From UBA1161 sp002311745 (GTDB lineage Bacteria > Planctomycetota > Phycisphaerae > Tepidisphaerales > Tepidisphaeraceae), in assembly GCA_050018415.1 (NCBI GenBank), contig JBEKAB010000001.1, positions 124,001 to 188,000 on the forward strand: 64,000 nucleotides of DNA. The letters are read 5' to 3'. Position numbers and translations under genes: made by a program. Under the pieces are notes generated by a model. That model did no database searches, was not told the DNA's origin, and saw nothing but the letters and a program-made list of their open reading frames with translations. Positions within the stretch are counted from its first letter, which is position 1. The number at the start of each line of letters is the position of its first letter. Of the stretch, positions 7,207-16,342 are shown one piece after another.

Positions 7207-10200
7207 TTACGGCCCCGCCGCGGCCGCCGCCTTCTTGGCCAAGCGGCCTTTCACCAACGCCAGCCAATCGTTGTCCGCCGCCGCATAGGGGCGGAATTTC
7301 TCCATCGAACCCTGCTCTTCGCTGTACGACAGGGCCCGATTGGCGCCCAGCTTGTTGGCCGCCGGCGAGTCGATCAGATTGCTGCTGTCGGTGGCGCTCA
7401 TCTGGAACAGCACGCGATGGTCGAACTCGCGCATCGCGGTGCGATCCAGCGCTCGGTCCAGCGCCGTCGCCGTGTCGATCCACGCGATGAAGTGAATCCC
7501 CACGCCCGGACCGTCGCGCAGCAGGTCGTTGAATTCCTTGCCCGCATCCGTCGGCTTCTCCTCGTCCCCGCTCCCGCTGGAAAAACTGAACGATTCCTCG
7601 CTCTTGCGCAGCGACCGGTACCGCTGCATGCCGAAGATCATCACGAAGATCGGCGGCGGACTGGACGTCTCCGCCGCCTGGCGGTTCTGCATCTCCAGGG
7701 CCAATTCGTGGATCGCCTCGGGCACGGCGCGGTAATCGACGTTCTTGGATGTGTGCGGCAGCGCCTGCGCCACCCGCGCCAGCACGCCAAAGGAGAGCGA
7801 ATCCGTCGGGCTGCCGTCCAGGATGTAGAAGCTCCCCGCCGACGGCGGAAGCTGCGCCGCCAGGCCGATCATCGACTGCGACATCATCGCCAGCGCCGCT
7901 TCCTCGTTTTGCCCAATGATCATGATGTTGGCCCCGCTTTGGTGCCGCAGCGCCACGGCGGTCGGAGGCTTGATCGCCACCGGCTCGCCCAGCCACGCCA
8001 CCGGCGCCGTCGGCACAGCGCCATATCGGTCGGCGTTGATCAGCTCCATCAGCGCCCGGTTCTTGTAGAAATCGGCCGGAGCGTTGCCCTCGAACACGAT
8101 CGGCGGCTCGGGCTTCAACCCCGTCGCCCGCGCCTTGTCGTTCACTTGTTCCAGATAAACGTCCCGCTGTTCATCCGGCAGCCAGGCCACCTGGAACGGG
8201 CTGTTTCCCTCGACCAACCCGCCGGCGTCGTTGTAAATCGCCTCGCCCGGACGCGACAGCAGCCGCGCCGCCGAGTTCCCGTCGCCCAGGATCATCTGCG
8301 AATCCGCCTCGCTGGTCTGCAGCGCGATGCGCACGGCGATCTGCCCGATGGTGCTGCGCGACAGCCCCGACGATCCGCCGATCGTCTGCGACCCCAGCAG
8401 CACGTGGATGCCGAACGCACGGCCTTGCCGCACCAAGCGGTCGAGCAGCAGCGCCGCATCCTGCGCCAGCTTGTCATCCTCGCTGAAAAATTCCTGGAAT
8501 TCGTCGATGATCAGCAGCGTGCGCGGCATCTTTTGGCCGGTGGCATCGCGGTAGCTGGCCAGGTCCTGCACGCCGGCTTTGCGGAACAGATCGCCGCGCC
8601 GCGTCAGCTCCGCGTCCAGCCGCTGCAGCACGCTCAGCCCGAATTCCCGGTCGCTTTCCACCGCGATCGCCCGCGCGTGCGGCAACTGGTGCTCCGCGTA
8701 CGTCTTGAATTCCACGCCCTTCTTGAAGTCGATCAGGTACAGCTCGATTTCCTCCGGCGAATACCACATCGCCAGGTTGCTGATCAGCGCATGCAGCAGC
8801 GTGGACTTGCCCGAACCGGTCTTGCCGGCGATCAGCGCGTGTTGCGCCACGCCGCGGCCCAGCCGGAACGTCTGCAGCCGCGTCGCCCCCATCCGCCCGA
8901 TCGCCACCTGCACGTCCGAATTGGTCTTGAGCGTCCAGAACTGCGACGGCTTGGGCGCGATGCTCGTGAACGGCACCTCCACCCGTTTGGCCTCCTTGGC
9001 CTTCTTGCCCACTTGGTGCAGCAGACTCGTGAGCTGTTCTTCCGTCGGCGCCGCGTCCACCGACAAAGGGAATCGCTGGAACACTTCGTCGCGCCACACG
9101 AACCGGTCCCCTTCCCTCACCAGGTTGATGCTGTGCGCTTCCAGGTCCTCCAGGTGCGTGCCGGCCGGCATGGTTTCGCGCACGTCGCGCATGACCAGCG
9201 TGTACACCCCGCAGCGCGCTCCCGTGGTCGCGATGCTGCTTAGCCGACGGAACGCGTCGTCGCTGAATTTCACCGGATAATCCGCGATCACCAGAAACCG
9301 GTACGGCTCAGCCAGTTCCCCGGCCTGGGCGTTGTAATCGTCGATCGTCGCAAACTCGTTTCGCAGGTATTTCTGGATGACCGTCTCCATGTGCTCGGTC
9401 AGATTCTCCAGGCGCTGATCGATCTGATCCGTATCCGTCCAGATGCGCACGCCCACCAGGGCCTCTTCGTAATCCGCCAGGTGCATGAATCCGGCGAAAT
9501 TCTGCCCCAGGCCCACCGGGTCAATCAGCGTGAACCGCACGCGCCCCGGCGGCAAACACGTCAGCAGACGCGCCATTACCATCTGCATGGCGCGGACCGA
9601 GTCCAGCCGCCCGGCGCGGTCCGTGTGGATCAGCAGCGACGCCTGCCGCGGAAACGCCATCAGCGCCGGCACGCTGAACGTCTCCGACAGCGGCAGCGTG
9701 AACGGCGCGGCCTTGGCCACGTCGGCGATGATCGTTCTTAAATCAATCTGAAGCTGGCCGAATCGCACCGTCGGCGGGAACTTGGTCGGCGGCGTCCAGT
9801 GCTCCCAGCTCGGGTCGTCCCACGCCACCGCCCCGCCGCCCTCTTCCTGCATCGGCGCCTGAATCTTCTGCAGCCCTTCGCTCCAGCGCTTCTCCAGCGC
9901 CGCACGCGCCGCACGAAACTGCTCGTTCAACTCGTTCTGACGCTGCGACGTCCGCTGACCGATGTTCTTCCGTTCCGTTTCGTACTTCTGCTTGAGTTCT
10001 TCGAGTTTTTTCGTGCGCCACTGCTCCAGTTCCGCCGCGGCGGTCTTGCGCAGCGCCTCGTTTTCCGCGGTTTTCTTCTCCTGCTCCGCCTTGCCCGCCG
10101 CCAGCGCCGCCTCTTTCTTTTTGACCGCCTTTTCCAGCAACGGCGCCGCCTTGTCCCGCGCGCTTTGACTTTCCGCCTTCTGCTGCCGCACGGACTTGAC

Positions 10201-11229
10201 CAGGTCCGTGTCGCGCTGCATGTTGGCCCGCTCCAGCGCGCGTTCGTTCCCGATGCGGGCCGCATCCAGCGCTTGGCGCAGCGGAAGACACGCCGCCGCC
10301 ACCTGCCGTCGCGCCATCGACCCCAGCACAAACAGCCCCACCGTCACCACCGCCACCACCGAGCCCACGCAAATCCCCAGCAGCTCCCACTGCGGCTCCA
10401 GCGTCTGCTTCACCACTTGCGGCACCGCAATCGACAACGCCAAAAGCAAAAAAACGATCAGGTACGGTCGTGCACCCACCAGCAGATTCGGAACCGACAG
10501 GGTGGACAACCTCGAAAGCTGCTGCTCGATGATCTGCTTTCGCTGCTCGAACGATGTTCCGTCATCCTCGACCTCGCCGGCCGCCGCTGACGGCGGGGCC
10601 GGCTGGTTATAGCGCTCCATCAGCGCCTTCGCTTCATCCTCCTTGGCATCCAGCAACTCAATGTGAGCCGCGTACAGCTCCGTCGCCTTCTTCAATTCCT
10701 CGGCAACCTTCCCCTCAGACGCCTCCAGCACGCTCTCGGCCAGCCAAACCGCCTGCTCGTACTTCTGCTTAATGTCTTCCTGAACCGCCTGGAATTCCTC
10801 GTTGGCCCGACGTCGGACGGCTTCGTCATGCTTTTTGTTCGCCGCCAAATTCTGCTGGTACCGCGCTTCGATTTGCCCCAGGCGCTCGTCATTCTTGCGC
10901 GCGATTTGCTCTTGCAGGCTCTTGTAATTCCGCTCCAGGTCGCTGTGCTTGCGCTGGTCCTTGCTCTGCGTATCCGCCAACGAATCATGAAGCTGGCGGT
11001 CGATCCGCACCTCCAGGTCCGCGCACTGCGTGGCCAATTCCACCAAATCCCGCAGCGCCCCCCGCTGCAGGTCCCGATGCGTTTGCGGCAGCGGCTCGCC
11101 CATCTCCGTCGCTTCCGCTTCAGCGCTGACCACCGCCGCCGGGGCCGAATCTTCATCGGTTTCCGACGTCGGCGAAATCGTCGCCGGAAGATCGGGCAGT
11201 AGATCACTGTCGGGAGAAGTGTTTTCCAT
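7207..11229 (-). CDS. FtsK/SpoIIIE-domain ATPase of a type VII secretion-like system
   Basis: 1340 residues. Order: acidic tail (1-45); long coiled coil (50-235); two membrane segments (about 245-300, PYLIVFLLLALSIAVPQVV and GICVGSVVAVVTVGLFVL); second long coiled coil (320-460); a domain at 490-760; a canonical FtsK/SpoIIIE ATPase with Walker A GKTGSGKSTLLHAL near residue 803, YLIDFKKGVEF, and Walker B TLLIIDEFQEFF near 907; and a second, C-terminal ATPase-like domain near 1100 whose P-loop is degenerate (GANIMIIGQNEEAALAM lacks GKS/T). EccC/EssC motor proteins likewise combine two membrane helices with tandem ATPase domains in which only the first is canonical. It is the last gene of a cluster with two WXG100-like proteins, ten bases after the preceding stop. 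A chromosome translocase role is less likely, because the gamma DNA-reading domain of FtsK is absent. Confidence 0.82.
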   Translation of the reverse strand: MENTSPDSDLLPDLPATISPTSETDEDSAPAAVVSAEAEATEMGEPLPQTHRDLQRGALRDLVELATQCADLEVRIDRQLHDSLADTQSKDQRKHSDLERNYKSLQEQIARKNDERLGQIEARYQQNLAANKKHDEAVRRRANEEFQAVQEDIKQKYEQAVWLAESVLEASEGKVAEELKKATELYAAHIELLDAKEDEAKALMERYNQPAPPSAAAGEVEDDGTSFEQRKQIIEQQLSRLSTLSVPNLLVGARPYLIVFLLLALSIAVPQVVKQTLEPQWELLGICVGSVVAVVTVGLFVLGSMARRQVAAACLPLRQALDAARIGNERALERANMQRDTDLVKSVRQQKAESQSARDKAAPLLEKAVKKKEAALAAGKAEQEKKTAENEALRKTAAAELEQWRTKKLEELKQKYETERKNIGQRTSQRQNELNEQFRAARAALEKRWSEGLQKIQAPMQEEGGGAVAWDDPSWEHWTPPTKFPPTVRFGQLQIDLRTIIADVAKAAPFTLPLSETFSVPALMAFPRQASLLIHTDRAGRLDSVRAMQMVMARLLTCLPPGRVRFTLIDPVGLGQNFAGFMHLADYEEALVGVRIWTDTDQIDQRLENLTEHMETVIQKYLRNEFATIDDYNAQAGELAEPYRFLVIADYPVKFSDDAFRRLSSIATTGARCGVYTLVMRDVRETMPAGTHLEDLEAHSINLVREGDRFVWRDEVFQRFPLSVDAAPTEEQLTSLLHQVGKKAKEAKRVEVPFTSIAPKPSQFWTLKTNSDVQVAIGRMGATRLQTFRLGRGVAQHALIAGKTGSGKSTLLHALISNLAMWYSPEEIELYLIDFKKGVEFKTYAEHQLPHARAIAVESDREFGLSVLQRLDAELTRRGDLFRKAGVQDLASYRDATGQKMPRTLLIIDEFQEFFSEDDKLAQDAALLLDRLVRQGRAFGIHVLLGSQTIGGSSGLSRSTIGQIAVRIALQTSEADSQMILGDGNSAARLLSRPGEAIYNDAGGLVEGNSPFQVAWLPDEQRDVYLEQVNDKARATGLKPEPPIVFEGNAPADFYKNRALMELINADRYGAVPTAPVAWLGEPVAIKPPTAVALRHQSGANIMIIGQNEEAALAMMSQSMIGLAAQLPPSAGSFYILDGSPTDSLSFGVLARVAQALPHTSKNVDYRAVPEAIHELALEMQNRQAAETSSPPPIFVMIFGMQRYRSLRKSEESFSFSSGSGDEEKPTDAGKEFNDLLRDGPGVGIHFIAWIDTATALDRALDRTAMREFDHRVLFQMSATDSSNLIDSPAANKLGANRALSYSEEQGSMEKFRPYAAADNDWLALVKGRLAKKAAAAAGP

Positions 11230-11239
11230 GATTCAGCAA

Positions 11240-11452
11240 TCACTCACAATCGTGCCTGATCTGTTGCAGCACCCGGGCCATTTGATCCATGGCGTTGATG
11301 GCCTGACGCGAATCCATCTCCAGCGGCTGCAAAAACCGCGACTCAAACGCCCTGGCCGTGGAGTCGTCCCAGTGCGATTTGGTGTCATTCCAACGCGTCA
11401 TGAGCTCTTTGACCGATTTTCCCACCCGAGCCCGGCCTTCATGCATGCCCAT
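11240..11452 (-). CDS. small WXG100-like helical protein
   Basis: 70 residues, predicted all helical, with a central SHWDDSTARAF segment. This fits the turn of a WXG100 helical hairpin with Asp in place of Gly (W28-D-D30). It sits three bases downstream of the 346-residue helical protein and ten bases upstream of the FtsK-like ATPase, so it is almost certainly cotranscribed. The Met at codon 3 (11446) is an alternative start. The product is shorter than the usual 100 residues, so it could be a chaperone-like or partner subunit. The family call is inference from motif and context. Confidence 0.65.
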   Translation of the reverse strand: MGMHEGRARVGKSVKELMTRWNDTKSHWDDSTARAFESRFLQPLEMDSRQAINAMDQMARVLQQIRHDCE

Positions 11453-11455
11453 CAG

Positions 11456-12496
11456 TCACCTCGACGAATGCAAGATATTGTCATTGCTTGTGTTATATAT
11501 CGCCACTAGCCCGCCATCGTCCAGCACCACCAGCGAACCAACCGGCAACTTCAGCAAGTCGGCAAGGTCCGGCCGCCCAACCGACAAATCCGCGACCGAT
11601 GCCTTATTGTACCCCTCCGATCCGCCGCCATCGACCGGCCCGATGCACCACGAAATGGCCGACTCCGCAGGCATTCGAAGCATGTACAGCCGCTTGGCCG
11701 TCGCCGCCGACTGCGCCACGGCGATGGATCGTCCTTCGGCCGGCGCAGCCTCGCTCGCCAGCGCCGCCGCCGCGGCCTGATGCTCGCCGCTCACCAATCC
11801 GCACCCCAGAGCCACCGGTCCCGCCAGCGGCTCTGCCGCCGCCAACGTTTCCACAGACGCAACCCGCGCCCGGATCCCGGCCGGATCGATCTCCGCCTCC
11901 CCTTTGCGCGGCGCTTCCACCGTCTCGGCCCCTCGTGCCATCGTTCCTCGGCCTCCTTCGCCGCCGGCCGCCGCCGCGCCGGCCATCTCGCCCTCTTCCG
12001 CGACCCCCGCGGGACCCAGACCGATGTACTTTTCCAGCATCTCGATCGTCGCCCCAAGCTGCGCGATCGCCGCCGGCACGCCAGCCGACACCGAGTTGGA
12101 AAACCGCGCCACCCCGCCACGGTACAAAGTCGCCTCCTTCAGCAGCCGTCGCGTCCACTGCTTGACGTTGTTGAATTTTATCTGCGCGTCGGCCAGGTTC
12201 TTCTTGGCGATCTGCACCGCCTTTTGCTCGTCCACCGCCGACGGTGTCGCGCCCGTGGAATCCTTGAAAATGGTCTTCTGCCGCAGCGCATCCTCCGCCC
12301 TGGACAGCGTTTCCTGCCGCTTGCGGATTTGGCTCGCCCAGTAATTCTGTTGTTCCCCTTCCAGCCACCTTTCCGTCCGCCCAATGTCCGAATCCGCGTC
12401 CCCAAGCGCCAGACTCGCCGACTCCTGGAACTTGGTCAAATAGGCGCGGAACTCTTTGATCGAATCGATCGAGTCAACGCGCGCGGAAGTAGTCAT
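11456..12496 (-). CDS. helical N-terminal (WXG/LXG-like) protein, candidate type VII substrate
   Basis: 346 residues from ATG 12494-12496, which GGGAG precedes by six bases. Residues 1-160 are amphipathic helices with TERWLEGEQQNYWASQIRKR, a pattern that resembles elongated ESX/LXG targeting domains. A low-complexity Ala/Gly/Glu hinge follows (about 165-255), then a distinct C-terminal domain of about 90 residues (RSIAVAQSAATAKRLYML ... LLKLPVGSLVVLDDGGLV). A helical targeting head, flexible hinge and separate tail is the layout of LXG effectors, but no toxin motif is recognised in the tail. The gene lies between the two WXG100-like genes. Confidence 0.6.
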   Translation of the reverse strand: MTTSARVDSIDSIKEFRAYLTKFQESASLALGDADSDIGRTERWLEGEQQNYWASQIRKRQETLSRAEDALRQKTIFKDSTGATPSAVDEQKAVQIAKKNLADAQIKFNNVKQWTRRLLKEATLYRGGVARFSNSVSAGVPAAIAQLGATIEMLEKYIGLGPAGVAEEGEMAGAAAAGGEGGRGTMARGAETVEAPRKGEAEIDPAGIRARVASVETLAAAEPLAGPVALGCGLVSGEHQAAAAALASEAAPAEGRSIAVAQSAATAKRLYMLRMPAESAISWCIGPVDGGGSEGYNKASVADLSVGRPDLADLLKLPVGSLVVLDDGGLVAIYNTSNDNILHSSR

Positions 12497-12541
12497 GGTT
12501 GCTCCCGTCCGGGCCCGCCGGCCCATCCCTCGGCTGCGCCG

Positions 12542-12814
12542 TTACCGCTGCTTGAGGTAGTCCTCGATGGCCGCGGCCTTCTTGCCCAGAAACTGCACGT
12601 GCTCGTGCGAACTCTCCAGGAATTTCCCGACCGCTTTGACCGTCTGCTCAAACGCCTCGGTGAATTTCCGCTGTTCCTGGTCGCGCCACGTCGCCTCCAA
12701 TCCATGAAGCTTGGCGTTCAGCCCGCCGAGCAGGCCCTGCAACTCATTATTGAACCGATTCAAATCCTGAGCAAATCGACGCAGTTCGGTCGGATCAACA
12801 TTTGCCTTTGCCAT
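12542..12814 (-). CDS. WXG100-family protein with WXD in place of WXG
   Basis: 90 residues, matching the family length, with two predicted helices joined at Trp43-Arg-Asp45 (LEATWRDQEQRKF). The Trp position, length and helix-turn-helix layout are those of ESAT-6/CFP-10-type proteins; the Gly is replaced by Asp, as commonly happens outside Actinobacteria and Firmicutes. The C-terminus ends AAIEDYLKQR and lacks a clear YxxxD/E export signal. The start ATG 12812-12814 has AGG seven bases upstream. It is the first gene of the type VII-like cluster, 19 bases downstream of the rlmB-type gene. Confidence 0.78.
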   Translation of the reverse strand: MAKANVDPTELRRFAQDLNRFNNELQGLLGGLNAKLHGLEATWRDQEQRKFTEAFEQTVKAVGKFLESSHEHVQFLGKKAAAIEDYLKQR

Positions 12815-12833
12815 AGTCAACCTTTCACGGCCC

Positions 12834-13583
12834 CTACCGCTCGGAAATATTGTAACGGATTCTTTGCCTCCGCGCCTCGGCCAGCACCACCGCCGCCGCA
12901 TGCGACAGCGCCAACGACGGCGCCCCCGCCACCGTCGGTATGCTCACCAGTGCGTCACAGACCGATCTTACCGCGCCCGACAATCCCCGCTTCTCGCCGC
13001 CGATGGCCAAGATCACTCCAGCGGTCAAATCCGCTTCATAAATGCTTCTCTTGGCCCCCGCCACGCACCCCAGCAGGCGCAGCCCCTCGCCCTTCAGCCG
13101 CTGCAACAGTTTCACATCCTCCACTTGCACCATCGGCACGCGCTCCAACGCCCCCGAGGCCGGGCGAGCCACTTCCGTCTCGTCAAAGTCCCACAAATGC
13201 TTCTTGATCAACACCGCGTCCGCCCCCATCGCCTGGGCGCTGCGCAGCGTAAAACCCAGGTTCCGCGCATCCTCGATGCCTTCAACGAGCAGCAGCAGCG
13301 GCTGATGCCCGGTTCGCCGCAGCAACTGCAGAAGCTCATCTGCCGTTGTCGGCGGCTTGCTCGAGCAGACCGCCAGCACCCCGCCATGGCTCGCCCCGTG
13401 CGCCAGCGCATCCAGCTCCCGTCCGCTCACCCGCTTGACCGGCACCCGCGCCGCGGCCGCCGCCTCCAGCACCTCCCGGATTTTTTCTTCATGCGCGCCT
13501 TGGCGAATCAGGATCACTTCAAATCGTCGCGACCTGCCCTGCAGCGCCGCCAGCACCGACTGCCGACCTTCCAGACACTCCAT
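12834..13583 (-). CDS. rlmB: SpoU/TrmH-family RNA 2'-O-methyltransferase (RlmB type)
   Basis: 249 residues. An N-terminal L30e-like substrate domain (LEGRQSVLAALQGRSRRFEVI) is followed by the SPOUT domain with motif 1 DARNLGFTLRSAQAMGADAV, motif 2 LAIGGEKRGLS and motif 3 SLALSHAAAVVLAE, which form the knotted S-adenosylmethionine site. RlmB modifies G2251 of 23S rRNA; other members act on other rRNA or tRNA positions, so the exact target is inferred. The N-terminal part resembles RlmB (GxxxVxxAL). It precedes the WXG100 gene by 19 bases and may share its transcript. Confidence 0.85.
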   Translation of the reverse strand: MECLEGRQSVLAALQGRSRRFEVILIRQGAHEEKIREVLEAAAAARVPVKRVSGRELDALAHGASHGGVLAVCSSKPPTTADELLQLLRRTGHQPLLLLVEGIEDARNLGFTLRSAQAMGADAVLIKKHLWDFDETEVARPASGALERVPMVQVEDVKLLQRLKGEGLRLLGCVAGAKRSIYEADLTAGVILAIGGEKRGLSGAVRSVCDALVSIPTVAGAPSLALSHAAAVVLAEARRQRIRYNISER

Positions 13584-13663
13584 CGCCTCATTTTACGCCC
13601 CGGGCACAGGCGAAAAAACCCAATACCGCCGCTATCATCCGCCACTGGACTCCAGGAGCGGAT

Positions 13664-14458
13664 ATGGACCTTCAACTGAGCGGAAAAACCGCATTGGTCA
13701 CCGGATCGACGGCGGGCATCGGCTTGGCCATCGCCTCCTTGCTCGCCCGCGAAAGCGCCAACGTCATCGTCAACGGGCGCACGTCCAAGCGCGTCGATCA
13801 AGCCGTCGCCGCCATTCGCCACAAATGCCCCGGCGCAAAAGTTTCTGGCGTCGATGCCGACGTCAGTTCCGCCGAAGGTTGTGCTCGGCTCATCGGCGCC
13901 GCCCCCGAGGTCGATATCCTGGTCAACAACGCCGGCATCTTCCGCCCCACGCCTTTTGAGCAGATCAGCGACCGGGAATGGGACGAGCTTTTTCAGACCA
14001 ACGTCATGAGCGGCGTTCGGCTCAGCCGCTTTTATTTGCCCAAAATGCGCGCCAAGAACTGGGGACGCATCGTTTTCATCTCCAGCGAATCGGCCGTGCA
14101 GATTCCCGTCGAGATGATCCACTACGGCCTCACCAAAACCGCCCAGCTCGCCCTCTCGCGCGGACTGGCCGAAACCACCGCCGCCACCGGCGTCACCGTC
14201 AATGCCGTTCTGCCCGGCCCCACCGCCTCCGAAGGCGTGGGCGCTTTCGTCGCCGACATGGCCCGCCGCCGCGGTGTTTCACCCGAGCAGATCGAGACCG
14301 AATTCTTCAATTCCGTGCGGCCATCGTCCCTGCTCAAGCGATTCGCCACCGTCGAGGAGGTGGCCCATTTGGTCGCCTATGTCTGCAGCCCGTTGGCCTC
14401 GGCAACCAACGGCGCTTCCCTGCGCGTCGACGGCGGTGTCGTGCGATCCATCCTTTGA
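13664..14458 (+). CDS. short-chain dehydrogenase/reductase
   Basis: 264 residues with the classical SDR layout: TGSTAGIGLAIA (TGxxxGIG cofactor site), VNNAGIF (NNAG), Ser in FISSESAV, and the YGLTK catalytic Tyr-x-x-x-Lys, followed by the SDR C-terminal GGVVRSIL after LRVDGG. Asn-Gly-Arg after strand 2 (VNGRTSKRV) suggests NADP(H) preference. The long mid-section (VADMARRRGVSPEQIETEFF) resembles SDRs of the FabG-like or rhamnose/glucose dehydrogenase type; the substrate is unknown. It lies 35 bases upstream of mutL on the same strand. Confidence 0.85.
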   Translation: MDLQLSGKTALVTGSTAGIGLAIASLLARESANVIVNGRTSKRVDQAVAAIRHKCPGAKVSGVDADVSSAEGCARLIGAAPEVDILVNNAGIFRPTPFEQISDREWDELFQTNVMSGVRLSRFYLPKMRAKNWGRIVFISSESAVQIPVEMIHYGLTKTAQLALSRGLAETTAATGVTVNAVLPGPTASEGVGAFVADMARRRGVSPEQIETEFFNSVRPSSLLKRFATVEEVAHLVAYVCSPLASATNGASLRVDGGVVRSIL

Positions 14459-14493
14459 ACGTTTTTTCACCCCTTGTCGCTATAATCGCCCGC

Positions 14494-16275
14494 GTGTCGC
14501 GCAGTCCCATCCAACCATTGCCGCCGGCGCTGATCAACCGCATCGCCGCCGGCGAAGTCATCGAGCGGCCCGCTTCGGTCGTCAAAGAACTGATCGAAAA
14601 TTCCCTCGACGCCGACGTCACGCGCATCGTCGTCGAGGTGGAGGATGGCGGCTGCTCGCTGATCCGCGTCATCGACGATGCCGCCGGAATCCCCCCCTCC
14701 GAGCTGCCCCTGGCCTTCGCCCCCCACGCCACCAGCAAACTCCGCAGCGACGAGGAGCTATTCCGCATCGCCACCATGGGATTCCGTGGCGAGGCCCTGG
14801 CCAGCGTCGGCGCCGTCTCCCAAGCCCGGATTCTCAGCCGCACCTCCGACGACTCCGTCGCCTATGAAATCCACAACCGCGGCGGACAGATCGACCAGCC
14901 CCAGGCCGCCGCCGGCAACCGCGGCACCGTCGTCGAAGTCCGCAATCTCTTCTTCAACACTCCCGCACGCAGAAAATTCCTCAAAGGCTCCGCCACCGAG
15001 TTCGGCCATATCAGCGACACGTTCGTGCGCCTGGCACTGTCTTTTCCCGACGTCTCCTTCACGTTGATCCACGGCGGGCGCACCATTCTCGATTTGCCGG
15101 CCACCAGCCCCCAACGGCGTTGGCTGGCCGCCTGGCCCGCCGAATTCGCCGACCTGTGCCTGCCCCTGGACCTGCGCGACGCCGAAATCTCCCTGATCGG
15201 CCTGATCGGCAAACCCGAGCTGGCCCGGCCCACGCCCAAGCACCAGTATTTTTTCCTCAATCGCCGCTGTATCCGCGATCGTTTTATTCAGCACGCCCTG
15301 CGCGAAGCCTATCGCGGCCTGATCGAACCCGGCCGCCACCCCGCCGCGATTTTGCTCCTGTCCATGCCCCCGCAGGACGTGGACGTCAACGTCCACCCCA
15401 CCAAGAGCGAGATCCGCTTCCGTGACAGCGGCCGGATTCACGGCCTGATCCTCTCCGTGATCCGCGAAAAGCTCCTGGGCAGCGACCTTTCTCCCGTCGC
15501 CCTCGCCGCTCGCCAGATCGCTCCGCCCGTGGACGATCCCGTTCGCCAGGACATGCGCAAGAAATTGGCCGAGTTCTTTCAATCCGCGTTGCCGCAGGGC
15601 AGTTTTCCGCAGCCGGATTCGCCGCGGCCCCCGCAGCCTGCGCCAGCGCCTGCGGCTTCGCCATCGCCCTCGCCGGTCCCCGCGCCAATCCCCACCGGCT
15701 CGGTGCCGGCCATTCAGTTGCACAACTGTTATCTCGTCGTCGAAAGCGAAGACGGCCTGCTCATCATCGATCAGCACGCCCTGCACGAGCGGATCATGTA
15801 CGAGGACTTGCTGGCCCGTCTTTCGCACGGCCCCCTGGAGAGCCAGCGGCTTCTCATCCCGCTCACCTTCGCCGCCTCCGCCAGGCAACTGGAGCTTCTG
15901 GATCAAATCCAGCCCCTGTTGCGACGCCTGGGCATCGAGGCCAGCCCCCTTGGCCCCACCGGCGCCGCCATCCACGCCTTCCCCAGTTTTCTGCATCGCC
16001 TGGACCCCGCGGATTTTCTCCGCGAGCTGCTCGAACGCGGCGAGCAGGAATCGCTCGATCTGCATCACGAAGAAGTCCTGCATGAAGTTCTGGACATGAT
16101 GGCCTGCAAAGCGGCCGTCAAAGCCGGCGATCCCCTTTCCCCCGCCGAGATCGAAGCTCTCCTGGCCCGCCGCCACCTGATCGACCGCAGCAGCAATTGC
16201 CCCCACGGCCGACCCACCACCCTGCGCATGACCCTGCACGACCTGGAAAAACAGTTCAAACGCACCGGGTTCTAG
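14494..16275 (+). CDS. mutL: DNA mismatch repair protein MutL, endonuclease type
   Basis: 593 residues from GTG 14494, directly before SRSPIQPLPPALINRIAAGE; this fits the usual MutL start. The N-terminal GHKL ATPase has AGEVIERPASVVKELIENS, DDAAGI, ATSKL and GFRGEAL. A Pro/Ala-rich linker (about residues 365-405) leads to the dimerisation domain. This carries DQHALHERIMYE, matching the DQHA(x)2E(x)4E metal-binding motif of endonuclease-active MutL, together with MACKAAVKAG and CPHGRPT. The protein should therefore nick DNA itself, as in bacteria without MutH. Its partner mutS is at 21806 on the other strand. Confidence 0.96.
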   Translation: MSRSPIQPLPPALINRIAAGEVIERPASVVKELIENSLDADVTRIVVEVEDGGCSLIRVIDDAAGIPPSELPLAFAPHATSKLRSDEELFRIATMGFRGEALASVGAVSQARILSRTSDDSVAYEIHNRGGQIDQPQAAAGNRGTVVEVRNLFFNTPARRKFLKGSATEFGHISDTFVRLALSFPDVSFTLIHGGRTILDLPATSPQRRWLAAWPAEFADLCLPLDLRDAEISLIGLIGKPELARPTPKHQYFFLNRRCIRDRFIQHALREAYRGLIEPGRHPAAILLLSMPPQDVDVNVHPTKSEIRFRDSGRIHGLILSVIREKLLGSDLSPVALAARQIAPPVDDPVRQDMRKKLAEFFQSALPQGSFPQPDSPRPPQPAPAPAASPSPSPVPAPIPTGSVPAIQLHNCYLVVESEDGLLIIDQHALHERIMYEDLLARLSHGPLESQRLLIPLTFAASARQLELLDQIQPLLRRLGIEASPLGPTGAAIHAFPSFLHRLDPADFLRELLERGEQESLDLHHEEVLHEVLDMMACKAAVKAGDPLSPAEIEALLARRHLIDRSSNCPHGRPTTLRMTLHDLEKQFKRTGF

Positions 16276-16342
16276 CGACTGCTTCGTGGCCGCATTTCCT
16301 AAAGAGTGGATTGCGGCCGCGACTGTCGGTAACTTGTCCTGC

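Noticed and set aside
14481..14486. TATAAT as a mutL promoter
   Set aside because: It lies eight bases before the GTG start; no fitting -35 and no room for a leader, so left unassigned.
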